This document shows, piece by piece, positions 12,801 to 26,000 of a stretch of 64,000 bases of DNA. This DNA is from Kryptolebias marmoratus. Taxonomy: Eukaryota; Chordata; Actinopteri; Cyprinodontiformes; Rivulidae. Under the pieces are notes generated by a model, which was given only the letters and a program-made list of their open reading frames with translations, had not been told where the DNA came from and ran no database searches. A program made the position numbers and the translations under genes. The DNA lies in assembly GCF_001649575.2 (NCBI RefSeq), contig NC_051434.1, forward strand, positions 6,321,381-6,385,380, in the 5' to 3' direction. How positions within the stretch are numbered: the first letter of the stretch is position 1; each line of letters starts with the position of its first letter.

Positions 12801-15800
12801 ACACATGATGCCAGAATATGCATTGGTCAAAGCATGAGTGCGTGAACACAGTGGAGCTGCCATTTATAGATACACTGCAGTCTCTCTTCCTAACAGTAGG
12901 TGGCACTATAGAGGAAATACTGCTACTCAACAGGAAGGAATCTAGGAAATACTTTCTTTATACAATCTGCTTTACTTTAAAGTGTCCCCCCTCCCACCCT
13001 GAGTTTACAAATGGCAAACAAACTTCACCTTATGACTCAGAGCATATTACTGTTTTTTAGACACCCTGGAAAATAGTATCACCATATTACCAATTGACCC
13101 AATCACAGTACACCACAATATCTTTTACCTGAACCAAAAACTTAGACTTCTACATTCACAGAACTGCTGCAGAGACAACTGAAACATCACAGGACGTCCT
13201 ACAGAACTGTTTTGGTTTAAGATAGTGGCAATGTTTCGAACTGAAAATTGAGTGTACAACGTTAAAGGCAAAGTCACTAAAACTTTTCCCTTCTATAAAC
13301 GGTTTCTACACCATGCATTTTTTAAGCGAGGTCACAACAACTAGTTCCTGAGCAAGCCTTTTCCTTAAACATTCATAAAACGACTTGCTTAAGCAGAGCC
13401 ATATGCATCCCCTTATTACCAATTCAGTGTGTGTACATGCTGTGTACAACGGATGCCCCGGCTCCATCCTAAAAAGACCCCCACACAGCCGCTGCTCCCT
13501 TTGTGAAGACACAGAAGTCACCCGATGTTATACCAGTCTAGCTAATTAAATGTGAACCAAGAGAGATTGGAATTGCTGTTACAACAATGCAGCCATGGTG
13601 CACAGGGTTAGAGGAATGGAGGGATGCTGTGCAACTGCGTGTTGTGTGAGTGTTTCTCTTATGTAGACCAATGAAGCAGCTCTCCTCTGTGTGAGTGGAT
13701 TCAATTATAGATTATAAGAGGGTGTGTGTGCGTTAGGGGGGGTAAACACAGAGATTAAACAAGCGGAGTTGAATGGGTTATTAGTGGTTAAAACGAAGGA
13801 GTTGGATAATGAAGATTGGGCTGAAAGAGCTAAGAGAAAATTTCTTTGTGTGTTTGCCATGCTAAGGAGAGGACACGGGCTAAGGAGATGAGCGGAAAAC
13901 AGAAGAAAGTAATGAGCAGGAGGGTGATATAGGAAAAGAAAGTAAGTTGGGGAAGAACATGAAAGAGGAGGAAGAAAACACAACAAAGCAAAAGCGAAAC
14001 AAGGGAGGACAAAGACAATTAAAGCTAGACAATATAGAAGAAGGATGGAGAGGAGGACAAGAAACCGCAAAGACAAATGTGGGTAAATGAGACTGATAAT
14101 GGGGAGCAGTGGTGCATGGCCAGGATGATTGTTTTTCAGGGTCCTTGCTAAATTGAATGGAAGATGTGAATAGGGGTAGATGAGTAGTGCAAGTTTTTTT
14201 TTTTCTTTTTTGATGAAGCAGCTCCACTTATGACACGCCACCTTTAAAAGGATGATGGCTCCGGCAACAAACACCTGCCTCACTTAGAGATGCATTGTCT
14301 CGACACGTAAGATCACAAGAGGCCATTAAGACGACGCGGAAACAAACACCTCCCTGCTGCAACCTCGTACACATGCTGAGGAGATAAATAAACATGGTGA
14401 GTTCGCTAAAGCTAAAGGGTGACGTCGTGATCTGACACAAAACAAAAAAAAACCTTTTTAAACAATTTGAGACAATGCCATGTTTGAGCAAGAACACTGA
14501 AGACAGGTGGAAAAGAGCGAGTGTATTATTCCAGACACCAGAGGGTTTTACGTCATAAAGCACTTAAAAAAGTCCGTGCATAGCAGCAGCTCACCTCTTC
14601 CAAAATTCAATCAACTGCAGCTCTCTGCTGAGTTTGCAGTCTGTGTTGCTCAGCTTCTATTTGTGGTTTCCTTGCTCCTTTCTCCTTCAATTCAAAATTT
14701 CCATAAAATAATTTTAATAAATGTCTATTTGTTTTGCCATCACTGCCAATAAGTTGCTGGCTTCCATCTGTCATTTGATGCATGTTTATACATAGATTTA
14801 ATATGATGCTTATTTCTGATTTACAGCAATAATGTCAGTAATGTACCATATGTCACAAAACAATATGAATTCAGTGGGTTTTATTCTTGTGTCAGTCAAA
14901 CATTTGGACACTAAGGTGGACATGTGTCCATCTTTGTGTGGAACTGTACAGAATTTTTATACTTTGCCAGTCAAATTGAGAAGAAATCCTCTATTTTTAC
15001 TGTCTTTATCTTTCAAAAAGTACTCACTGCATGACAGATGTTTTTCTGAGATTTGGTTTATATCCAGCAGCCGTAAAGTAAGCAGGTTCTCGTCATGAGG
15101 ATTGTATTTTATGTCAATCAGAGCGTGCACACATGGTTCAAGTGCAGGTTAACCTGTCATGGTCTTTGCTGCCGAGCAAAAACCGGTGGGAAACCTTCTG
15201 AGAAACCAATCAAAATTACAACCCAGACTGTGCAGATTGCAGCGGAATATCATAGAGACTAACAATAAGAAGAGGAAATAAAACTAAAACTAATTTGTTC
15301 CTGCTGAAACGGGAAAATTACTGCCAGACAGATAAGGCGGCAGCAGCTGAAAGAGCCACAACTTACCAAACTGTGCAGCAGCTTTGGATCCAGCTGAGCA
15401 CAAGTCATTTTATCAGAGTGGAAGAGGAAAAATACCTTTTAGATCAGGTTGGGGTAAAACTCAAGTGCAAACAGACTATAGTTACATAGTTTCTGCAGAA
15501 ATCAGCCCAACAAATGTAATACCTTTTAATGCCACGCATTAAAGTGAACGCGTAAATATCACAATTTTTTTTAAATGCCAGTTTAATGCCACTGACAGTG
15601 AATGTGTATACATTACACATTTTTTTTCCAGTTTGTTTTGTTTTACAGAAGATTAAGTCACGTGCCTTAGTTTGCAAGCTTCTCTTTTCAATTCCAACTT
15701 AATGAAGCGAGCTTCAAAACCAGAAGAGGCGCGGAGCCGAACTCGGCTGCGTTGATGTAGAGCGCAACGCATTAAATGTGACATGTGTCTCCCATGTATG

Positions 15801-18800
15801 GTTTTTAAAACATGACAAATTAACTCTGTTCAGTGATTCTCTTTGTGGTTAACTAATTTTAAAAACCAAATACAAACACCATTTTGCCTCCATTACTACC
15901 TTGCTTTGTGGCAAAAAGATGCATCAAACCCCCTCGCTGCCTCAATCCATTCAGAAATTACACCAAGGCGGCCAGAATGGCTTGAAGTGTTTTGTTAAAG
16001 TGCTTATTGACACCCATTGTCCCAAGCAAAGGTGGGACAGCCATGCAACCATGCTTTAACACTTTACCTGGAATTTGCATTTACTCCGTCTGTCTCTGCT
16101 CCTGACGTTTTCATGTTTTCCCTCCACGGTGCGATCCTCCGACAAGTCTGCCCCGGCCGACCCAGAAACTACCCCCAAAATGGTTCTGCATGTTACACTA
16201 ATGTACATTACAGCGATATTTTATAGGCAAAATCCCCTGATGAGCTAGTCCGGCTCCAAAAACCGCTCATCTCATCTTATTTTCTTGAAAACTATTGAAA
16301 AAATTTAATACTTTTTAATGCCCCGCAGAAACCCTGAGTTGGAGCACAGTAGTGCCGGTTTGAAATAAAATGTATTTGTAAAATTCTTTACAATGTTATA
16401 AGTTCCCTTTGTAGTAGACACGGTTTAACTAAAAATACATTTAATAGACCATTATATTTTACATTTCAGCAATTGCAAGATCTATACTGTTCCACACAAA
16501 AACAACTCCTTTGTCCCACAGCTGATTCCTTGAAATCTCACCCTATTGAAGACAGACTTATTGAAACAAGAATGGGCAGATGCGTCCAGATTCCTGCACT
16601 GTTCATGTAAACGCTTGTGTACATACAGAATCAGATATTTCTTCAGTAGGTTCAGCATAAAGATATGTTTGAGGATGTAGGTTTAGGAGAGTGGAACAAT
16701 CAGTCATGTGGTTACGCTGCTGAGTCAGTGCAGTGTTTTATGGGGAACTTTAATTGTAGAAACAGCCCTGCTCACTCAGATGCCTGTACAGTGAACTACT
16801 GTTCAGTACCAGATAGGAGACTAAAAGGAAGCGTTATCTTAAAAAACACCTGAAGTATTGCATTCTTGATTTAACAAATTGACTTAAAACCACATGGCTG
16901 GAAGAAAAAAAAACACTTCTAACCCAGCAGTCAAGCTTCGTACACAATGACAAACATCAGTGAGACACGGGATGATGAAATACCTGGACCAGTACCTGGA
17001 TGAAAGCCTCCACTGGGCTGCATGTCTTCACACTCAAACAGATTAATATCAATGCCTCAAAGCTAAAATAAAATTGGACAAATAGCCTGTGATTTTCTAT
17101 TAAAATTTAAAACTGCCTGTGGCATGTTTGACAAAAGTGGTGCTTTTGTTCGCTTACCGACTCTGCTTGAATGCAAACAGATACGACTACGATAGCTAAT
17201 CGGACTTTCCAATATTGGATTCCATTGCCAGTCAGTAGATAAGAAATGTTTGTCTCTGAAGACTCAAGAATTTCAATGACAAAATTTGCATAATTACAGA
17301 AAATAGCTACAGAATTACTTACATTTTCCATCAGCTTTTGTTCCAATTCTTTTACTCACTTGCTGTTCTTGTTCAGTATTTACCGAGCCGTGAATGACAT
17401 CAAACAAACATGCTCACAGACACTTTCCACATTTACCAGATCTGCAGTGATACATAATTTAGATTTTTGCAACTCTTTAAAATAGCTTAAACTTGTTACT
17501 CATTTGTGTTTAGAAATGAATTTATTCAATGAGAAACATGGAATAAATATTTGTCCTCCATCCTGATGTAGTTTTTTGTCTATAAATACTACTGAAAACC
17601 TTACAGTCCTTAGCTGCAAAGGTCTTTTATAAGCTGCATCAAGCCACAATACATAAATGTAATCAAAGGACAATCTTTTTTTTTGTCAGCATGCTTTTAC
17701 AGAGACTAGAATTTGACCCCTGAAGTTACACCATCTAAAGTTGTGCAAACCCTCCGAGCAGTGAGCAATTAAAGGCACACAGAAGAGAAAGTGAACACAG
17801 TCAGAGAGATGGGCAGCTTTACTAACAGCATCTAAAGCAATCGGGAGGCTCACCGTGACAGAGTGGAGCAGGACGGCGCTCGTTATGTCCTGCCCCGATC
17901 CACAATTTTCTTGCCGGTCAGGAAAGTGAACCAAAGACCTTCTGGTCTCAAACTGTCTCTCCAATCTCTGAGCAGCCAATGATTCATTTTACATTTTTAA
18001 AGGTTAGTAGAATATATAAAAGCATTTGTCAGCTATATTTTGGTGACTTATTGACGGGGAGCAAACAACCGCAATTATGGTGCAAGCTGCATGTAGCTGA
18101 AATGTGTCTGGACGCAACACGACTGAAGCTTTCTATCATGTAGGAATCATCCACAGATAATACTAAAGCCGGTAAGGAGAGGAGGAAAAATGGTCAAACA
18201 GTAATACTAAATCACACTGAGCAAAAGCAAAGCAACAACACCAAAGATCTGGGAAGAATAGCCCAAAAAGAAAAGATTAGGTTTTAAATTTCTTGTATCC
18301 TTTCTGGTTAATGGTTAAAGTCAAACTAATGACTCTATCAATTATGCAGAATCTAAACTAGAGCAAAGCTTATTTTAAAAGATAAAATGTACAAATAGGA
18401 CTTATATTTGTATGCAAGTTTGGGAGAAAGTCCTGCAAAGGTAACTACTTTTTTTATAGGTTGAACTTTAATAACATTTTTTGAGTTTTCATTCGCTAAT
18501 TGCAAAAATATTTAATGTATTCAATTATGCATTTTGCTTCAATAAATTCTACAAAAAATAATTTGTACTTAATTAAAAGATCCTGTCAAATTCGTTGTGG
18601 ACCCCACACTGTGCAGGTCTGATAATTGGTTCACTCAACACCTCTACACTGCAGACTCCAGGAACTTCACGTAATTGTTAACAGAATATTTTTATAGTCC
18701 TAACAGAATCTAATATAAATATAGCCAATGTGCTTTAATTATATACACTTACAAGTTCTTTTCGTATCCTCCTGTAATGACCCATAGCCAGGTATTCTTT

Positions 18801-19978
18801 GTACAAGTGATTTCTGATCTCACTGAGACTTCCTTGTTAAAAAAAAAAAGCTAAAATAAAATAAAAAATCTGTGCAGCAACAAGAACAACCTCCAATGTT
18901 TTGAATTAAACCAAATTAGTTTCATAGTGAAAAAACAAATCGGTCACGATTTAGCCTCATTATTTTACAAATACATGAACATTTCTGCAGATCAGCTTTA
19001 TTTTATGTTAAATTTGGACATTTATTTAAAACTTATTCTGTTGTATTTATGCCTTCAACCCTTTAGCGTCAAAGGAATCCTGTTTCACAGACAAAGCTGT
19101 ATAAGTGTTTTTAATAACCTGTTTATGTGGATGTATTGATTTTTTTTCCTCTCAGTTTCAGTTTAAACAGAGTTCAATAAACAAATACATAAAAGTAATA
19201 AAGCATGTAATATTAAAACGGATACAGCTCAATCTGAAAGGAAGAAATCTTCAACATTTGTCAAGGTCAACTCCAATAACCAGGGAGAAATTGATGCTTA
19301 CAACTCCTTGCAAAGCAAAAGACACCAATGTTTGATGCCTTCACGTTAAAACAGCTGATGATGCAACTGGAAAAGCAGATCGACTGATGTCCATTTCAAA
19401 TGTCTTTCACCTTGAAAAGCTGCAATGGAGTATTTTCCATGATAGCTCCTGTAAAAACCTAAACTATATTTCAGCAGGGCAAAATTAAACTCTTGCAATT
19501 TGGTCGAAATCACAAAAAACCCAAAGAAATACAATTTTAAGCACAGAAAAAGGGGGAAAAATAATGCAGAAAACAAGCTAAAGCTGATGAAAGCTGCAAA
19601 TTGAACAAGGAGAACTGTTTTGTGTTCGTATGTAAAGCACAACCCACTGTGTGCACTACACACATCTTAGAAAAGGGAAGTCAATTGAAAGGAGGGGCTG
19701 TTCAATCTTTAACTCTTCAGATCTGCTCTTAAAGGTCACCTTATTGTGAACCGTTTTAAGCACATTTTGCTGTATCCTGTGAACCACAACGCCAGCTTTT
19801 CTAGACTGTGCATAAATTATTCAACATCTTAGGTAAGCAAGGACTGAAAGCAGGGCTGCAGAAACCCTGTCCTCCAGAAAGTAATAACATTCCTAATCTA
19901 GAATTCTTAAGGTTAGTAGGTGCAGCAGAATATAGTTGACTAATAGTTGATTAAAGAAGTGTCAATTTACATTACAAG

Positions 19979-20031
<53 letters not shown>

Positions 20032-23000
20032 CTTCCATATTTCACCTACAAAGAAAAGAATCCAGTACACATACCCAGAGGTAGTAGGTGAACTGAAGTG
20101 CAAAGATGGCGATGCCCTCATTGTCAAAAGAGCCTGCCACAGAGCGCGAGATGTAGCCCGGGACGATGGCGATGAAGCAGGCTGCCAGCAGCCCTGCACC
20201 CTGGTTCCACAGCTCCCGTGTCAGCAGGAAGGTGGAGATGGCAGTCAGTCCACTGAACACCGGCGCCAGGAACACGCACACGTCACGGATGTGGACTGTG
20301 ATGTGAAGAAGGTTGAGCACATAGTGGATAAGGCCTGCGGTCACCATTAACCCTGGATATACCTGAGGACAGAGAAACAGAAAAAAACAATTCGAGGAAG
20401 TTCTCTTTAAATACACCAAACATGTTCTCAGACTCCAGTCAGGCAACGTGTTTCACTTTCTTTATTTTAGATACTCTTCTGTGATTTTGGCAGTGAGCAT
20501 TTCATTACTGAGCTTAAATGTTCCTCTTCTGAAATTCAAACATTGTCTATTCTTGAGTTAGCGTCTTAAAATATTATCTCCATGACAGTTTTTGCACTGA
20601 GGCAGCCACAAAAATTCTTACACTCCCACTTCTGTGTTTTAGTGTTGGGACAGTCTGCTCACTGTGGTAACAGCCAAGTCTGAGGCTAACTGTAATCTTC
20701 CACCTGCCTGTATACCTTCCTAGTTTTCTGAAAAATTCATTTGAAGATCAGTTTCTCTGGCAAGCCATGATACAGAGCCTACAGGGCAAAAACTGAGCTA
20801 GTCCTGATTTTTACAGCCAATTTTATTAGCACGCTGATGAAATTTGGCTGATTGGAAGCGCACTAATTTTGTAATTTCCACTTAATTGCAAATTGAATTT
20901 AAGTGGGGTTTTTTTTTTATAAAGGCAAGAAAATTCTATATAGGCTCGTTTTACCGACCATATCTGAGGCAGACCAGCTAGTCAGAGCAGTACCATCTTC
21001 AGATGGCAGAGCAAGATTTTATTCATGCATTCCACATCTGCGCGCCCTGGTACAGGTGACTAAACTCACATCACAAATGTGTTGCACATGAGCAGACATG
21101 GAAAGCATAAACAAACATTAACATGTAGAACCACATGGGTGCACCAGGTCCTTTTGTGGATCACTGCATGTAGCCAAGAATTTACAAAGTGTGCAGACCA
21201 GGTCACTGACTCTGCACGATCATGTTGAAAACAACTTTAAATAAGCTCCTACGTTTATAAGTTAAAATGTAGAAGAGGCTAAATGAAAACAAAAGCACAT
21301 TCACAGCAGAGGAAGGCTGGGGACAAAACGGTATATTTAAGTGAAGTACGAGAAATCAGTCAAGAAAACTTCATAAATGAATGTTTGCAACTGTGAATGT
21401 GCAGTGCAACAAATACGAGTAACCTCAGACTCCTCTGATGTCACTCAAAAAACACCAGACAAATAATCTAAGGCTCACTTTGTGTTCATTTTTTGTACCC
21501 TCTCTGACTTGAAAGAAGGCAACAAGTTGCTTGTATTGGGTGTTTGGTGGTGTTGATGTTTGGTGTTGGCTGCAGCCCATGACAGTTAAAAGTCAGCGAC
21601 ATGTTTTGTATTGGGCAAATGAGGAAATTTAAATTTGACTGACTGCAACTGAATGCATTGCTTTTGTGCCTGAATCACAGATCTGAAATTTTTTTTCCCC
21701 CCAGTTTATCAAAATGCCAATTCTACTAGGTCAAACTAACCATCATCTGCATGTCTCTATCTAGACTGTTAAAGAGAAGTGGCTTCAGAAAACATTCAGA
21801 GGCCTGACAGGAAACAGGCAGTGGTTACAATGATGAAACCACTTAGAATGAAAAATATGGCAATTTTTCACCCTCAGAGTTGACAGCAGCTAGGCTCTTT
21901 ACCGTAAATTGACAAAAACTTTGCAAGGCGGAATCGGGAACCGTTTTAGATCACATTGCCAATTCATCAAGCTTAAAGTTACTAACAAACAGCATTCTGT
22001 CAGCTTAGTTTTTGCTATTTTCCTTTAAAAAATCCATATAAATTCACAACCAAGTTCAGAACAAACCTTTGCCAAGTGCACAACAACTCGCCAATGTTTA
22101 GATTGTTTGCATTTCTGTGTCAGATTTTGTGTACAGTTATACTTCAACACTGGGGTTTTTTCCCCCAGCAGTGGGAACCAGAGACAGCACAGCGCGTGCT
22201 CGTGACGTCACGCTGCAGTGGGTCTACAGATCCCTTAATGTGCTGCCTAATCTCTTCTGAATGGCAAATATTGCACTTCTATGGTGTGCCTGAATGAAAC
22301 CATTAAATATCCTAAACATCTGGATGGCAGAACAACGTTTAAACAAACTGGTGAAGCCATTTACGGTTCACTGCTATGGAAGGGATTTTAAAGGTCACTG
22401 ATAAAAACTAAACTCTGGTAGAGAACAAAGAGTTATTGGAAAACTACATTTTGACAATCTTTGCATCACAAGACACATTAACAGTAGGTAACAATGAAAC
22501 TGAATCCAGTCACTTCCAAGTAGATGTGGGCTGGAGTGGGCGATGCTTTTTGCCATCACGCATTTATGGATAAAAACATGTTAGAAACACCTTCTCTTTC
22601 TATTTGTTATATAATTCAGTGTCTCGAGTTGCAGAAAAGCTTGCATTTGTGAGTTCTTCTAATTCTCTTAAGACCGAGGGCGGCAAATCAACAAATCTAA
22701 TATGGTAATTTCCCACACACTCACTAATTAAGAGATGCACAAAATAAACTAGCTTAGCTGCATGTGTTCAAAAAAAAAAAGCAAGCAACAAATTCAACAG
22801 AATTTAAGCTCAACCGAGTCAAAGAATTTCAGGCTTGGTAGGGGAGCTCATAACATCGTAGTCACACTGTGCAGCACCGCTGGCTGCTGGGGACACCGAT
22901 TTAAAACTTTCCCCGAAAGACCATTAATTTTCAGCAATAAATGTTTTTCACTTCAGGATTTAAAAACCACAAATAAGAGGTGGACATAGACCCACAGACT

Positions 23001-26000
23001 GCCAAGATTCATTGGTGTATATTACTTTCTGAATATGGGCAAAAACATGTCAAGAGCTTCGGCTCATTTAGAAGTGAATGAAAAATAAAATCAGTTTAAA
23101 CTAAATTCTATCAGGGGCACAACTAAAGGTTGAACCAGCAATTACAGAAACAATTTGAATTTAAAGAGAACCCGTTTCTCATCTTTGTGGAGTCGCTTAA
23201 GCCAAGATCTTTCCTGAAGCACAAGGATAACCTGGACAAATAGCGTTTTAATCACTGAATGAAAACAGAATGGTGTTCCTCAACAGAATGTATAATTACA
23301 AACACACAGTGCTGAATCGAACCGTGGCCTGTGTAGGTGAGGCCTCGTGCCCCTTGCCTCGTCTAACTATGAGAGGAGATCCAATTAGAGGCTGGTGCTG
23401 TAAGCTGCAGCTGTCTGAAGGTTACTTACAACAAGAAAGTGATGCCTAAAGTGTGTTCACTGCAGCCTCGGCCTATAAGACTACTGCTAATAAACTCAGG
23501 TCTTCATCTTTATAATTACCCGGTGCCTACAAGACCTAAGCTTCAGCAGGCGATCTAAAGTACTTCAATGAAAATGAACCAAGTCTTGCCTCTTGGCTCT
23601 GAGGATTTGGTTCCGTCTAATGGAGCAGAATCCCAGCATTAATCTTGTAATTATTAGACATTTTGAACTCTGTATTAGGGTCCAGGTATGCCATGAGTTA
23701 TAGGTACAATCAAGACTGTTACATTTTCTGATGAGGTTTGACTTGAGAAAATCTCTGTGCATAATTTATAAACACCTTTTTATAAATGGATAGGAAAGAA
23801 CCACAGCGTTCTCATTACAAAAACATTAAAAACTGACAAAAGCCGTTACCAAATACGAACTTTAATTGTCTCATGGAGACAAAGAGTGGGTTATCAGCTT
23901 GACAGCCCACTGTTGTTGTGGACTGACACATTAAAGAGGCTTTCTTTTTGTATTTGCAGCTCAGAAAGAAAGAACAACTGACAGTCGTCCTCTGGGGAGA
24001 GAGGGGCGGGCGAAAGAGAGAAGGGAATAAAATGAAGGGGGCAACTGGACTGGTCTTAGCAGAGAGGCACTCAACTGTCACATTAACGGATATCAAATCA
24101 TCTATCTTCCAAATGGTGCAAGCTATCTGAGTGCTTAGAGACTTAATGTTTTCATACACAATTAATGAGCGCTGTCAAGATCATCCGTCTGACTTTGAAT
24201 TAAAAATGGGAGTAAGGTAAGAATAAGGTTTGGACAAACACCCCCTCCCAAAAAAAACCCAAACACTGTTTGACAGTCGAACTTTCTCCAAAAGTTTTTT
24301 TTAACAGATGCCATCAACTGCATTGTGGGTAGACTGCCCCAAGCTGAGACAGACTTGTTCACATCCATCCGTGTTTTAAAAGCAGTGGCCTAATGCAAAT
24401 AAGAGCTCTCAGACAATCATTTTATGACTTTAAAAGCAGAGTGGGAGGTGAACGTCTGTGATGCCGGCCTGTGTTCAAAAAGCATCAAACTCTGTCATGC
24501 AAACACGTTGGATTTTCACAATTAGCCTACACAGTAATGAGTGAGCAGCTTTCTGCAGCTCCAGGAACTGTCAACATGAGGCTCCTGATCAAGGCCACAG
24601 ACTATTGTGACTGATGCATATTCTGTTATTTGAGTCACTTTTGATCAAACGCTCTCTGGCTCTCGCTTGTCAAGTGTGAAGATTTTCTGGCTCATCTTAT
24701 GGACTTATTAGCTCCTATCTTTTGTTGGACTTTGACAGAGTTGACTTTTAACTCTGAAAAAATAACGTTAAGTGAAAGATTGACTCATTTTGACATAACT
24801 GGCACTAAAAGAAGACGACTTCATAGGGCAGGTTAAGAAAAATAAATTAATCCATTTATTTCTGCAGCTCAGGCGGAATGCCAGTGTGACTGGTGACAAA
24901 CCATGTTTTTGATAACCTGTGAACTATTATTTATTTCAAGGCTATTAAATTTTAAGCATACTGCAGACAGACTAAAGAAAAGACTTGAGCAAAGTGCGAC
25001 AACTCAAACCTAATAAGACTTAACCATTCGGAGGGAAAAAGAATATATTTTTTAACCTGTTATTGTTCTAACTCAACTTCACTGTGGCTCTGTTAGATCT
25101 CCTTCATTCATTTTGCATAGATTTGCATGTTGTAGGAAGGAATTTGCATTCAGTACGACCAAGAGAATGACCCTCCCACCTGCTTTAAAAATGTCTAGGC
25201 TTTATAAGGCAAAACGCCACGGGCCATCTGCCATTGCACTTCTGCCAAGTCAACTGGGAGTTTCAGCAGACATTTTTATATTCTATTTTATTCTTACTTT
25301 TTGGAGACAACCACACTCGCACTGGATGTCTTCGAACTGAATTTTTTAATGAATGAATAAATTCATTCAAAAACTGGAATAAGTTGGAGCCTACTTTTAT
25401 CTGCAAATTAATAAATATGAACTTGAATCTTGTGAGTGTTAAAGCAAAGACAGCAGAAAGGAGATTGAATTAAAATCTTAATTTTTATGGCAAGAACATT
25501 GGGGCACGTCAGTATTGAACACACACAAACCTTCATGCTCAATTTATCAATTAGTCAAGTTTGATGCCAGAAATAAGACCCAATGCAAGTCTTTAGGTCA
25601 TTTTCAGGACAGCAAACCCGTTCTGTAAAAATCTCATTTAACAATGTTTGTGTTTGTTTGACTGGGACAGACATTAGGTTTCATGGTGGGATTGATTTTT
25701 TAGGAACAAGCTTCACTCCCCAGCTCTGAAGAAAATGCATGCTCCTGTACATTTTCTGCTTGCATATTGACTAAACTTGAGGGTAGCCTGCTGAGGACAT
25801 TTACACATTTCAAGTAATGTTCAAGAGGAAAATTAAATTACTTTTAAAGCTGAACTGTGCAAAGATCAGCATGGCTCACTGTAATCTGCTTCAAACGATT
25901 AACATGCGAATTAGTCTGCAGTTCTTTCCCCACTTATAAATTAGAGAAATGTTCATACATGTGTGCAGAGCAAAGATCAGCACTGCTTATTTGTATGCAG

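Larger units (their letters stand above)
11990..20074 (-). other. stt3b: intron 3 of stt3b
   Basis: This 8.1 kb intron contains three listed items: a purine-rich strand at 13860-14090, a hAT-like element at 15485-16336 and a TA microsatellite at 19983-20026. The remainder is AT-rich with short ORFs that match nothing I know. Confidence 0.85.

Noticed and set aside
13705..14283. 192-codon minus-strand ORF, hydrophobic and Leu/Ser/Phe-rich, with overlapping ORFs in other frames
   Set aside because: It is a product of the purine-rich plus strand, which removes stops in several frames. It has low complexity, no domain, and no splice or promoter context.
15477..16344. Target-site duplication for the hAT-like element
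   Set aside because: The 8 bases outside the two proposed ends do not match, so no duplication is claimed.
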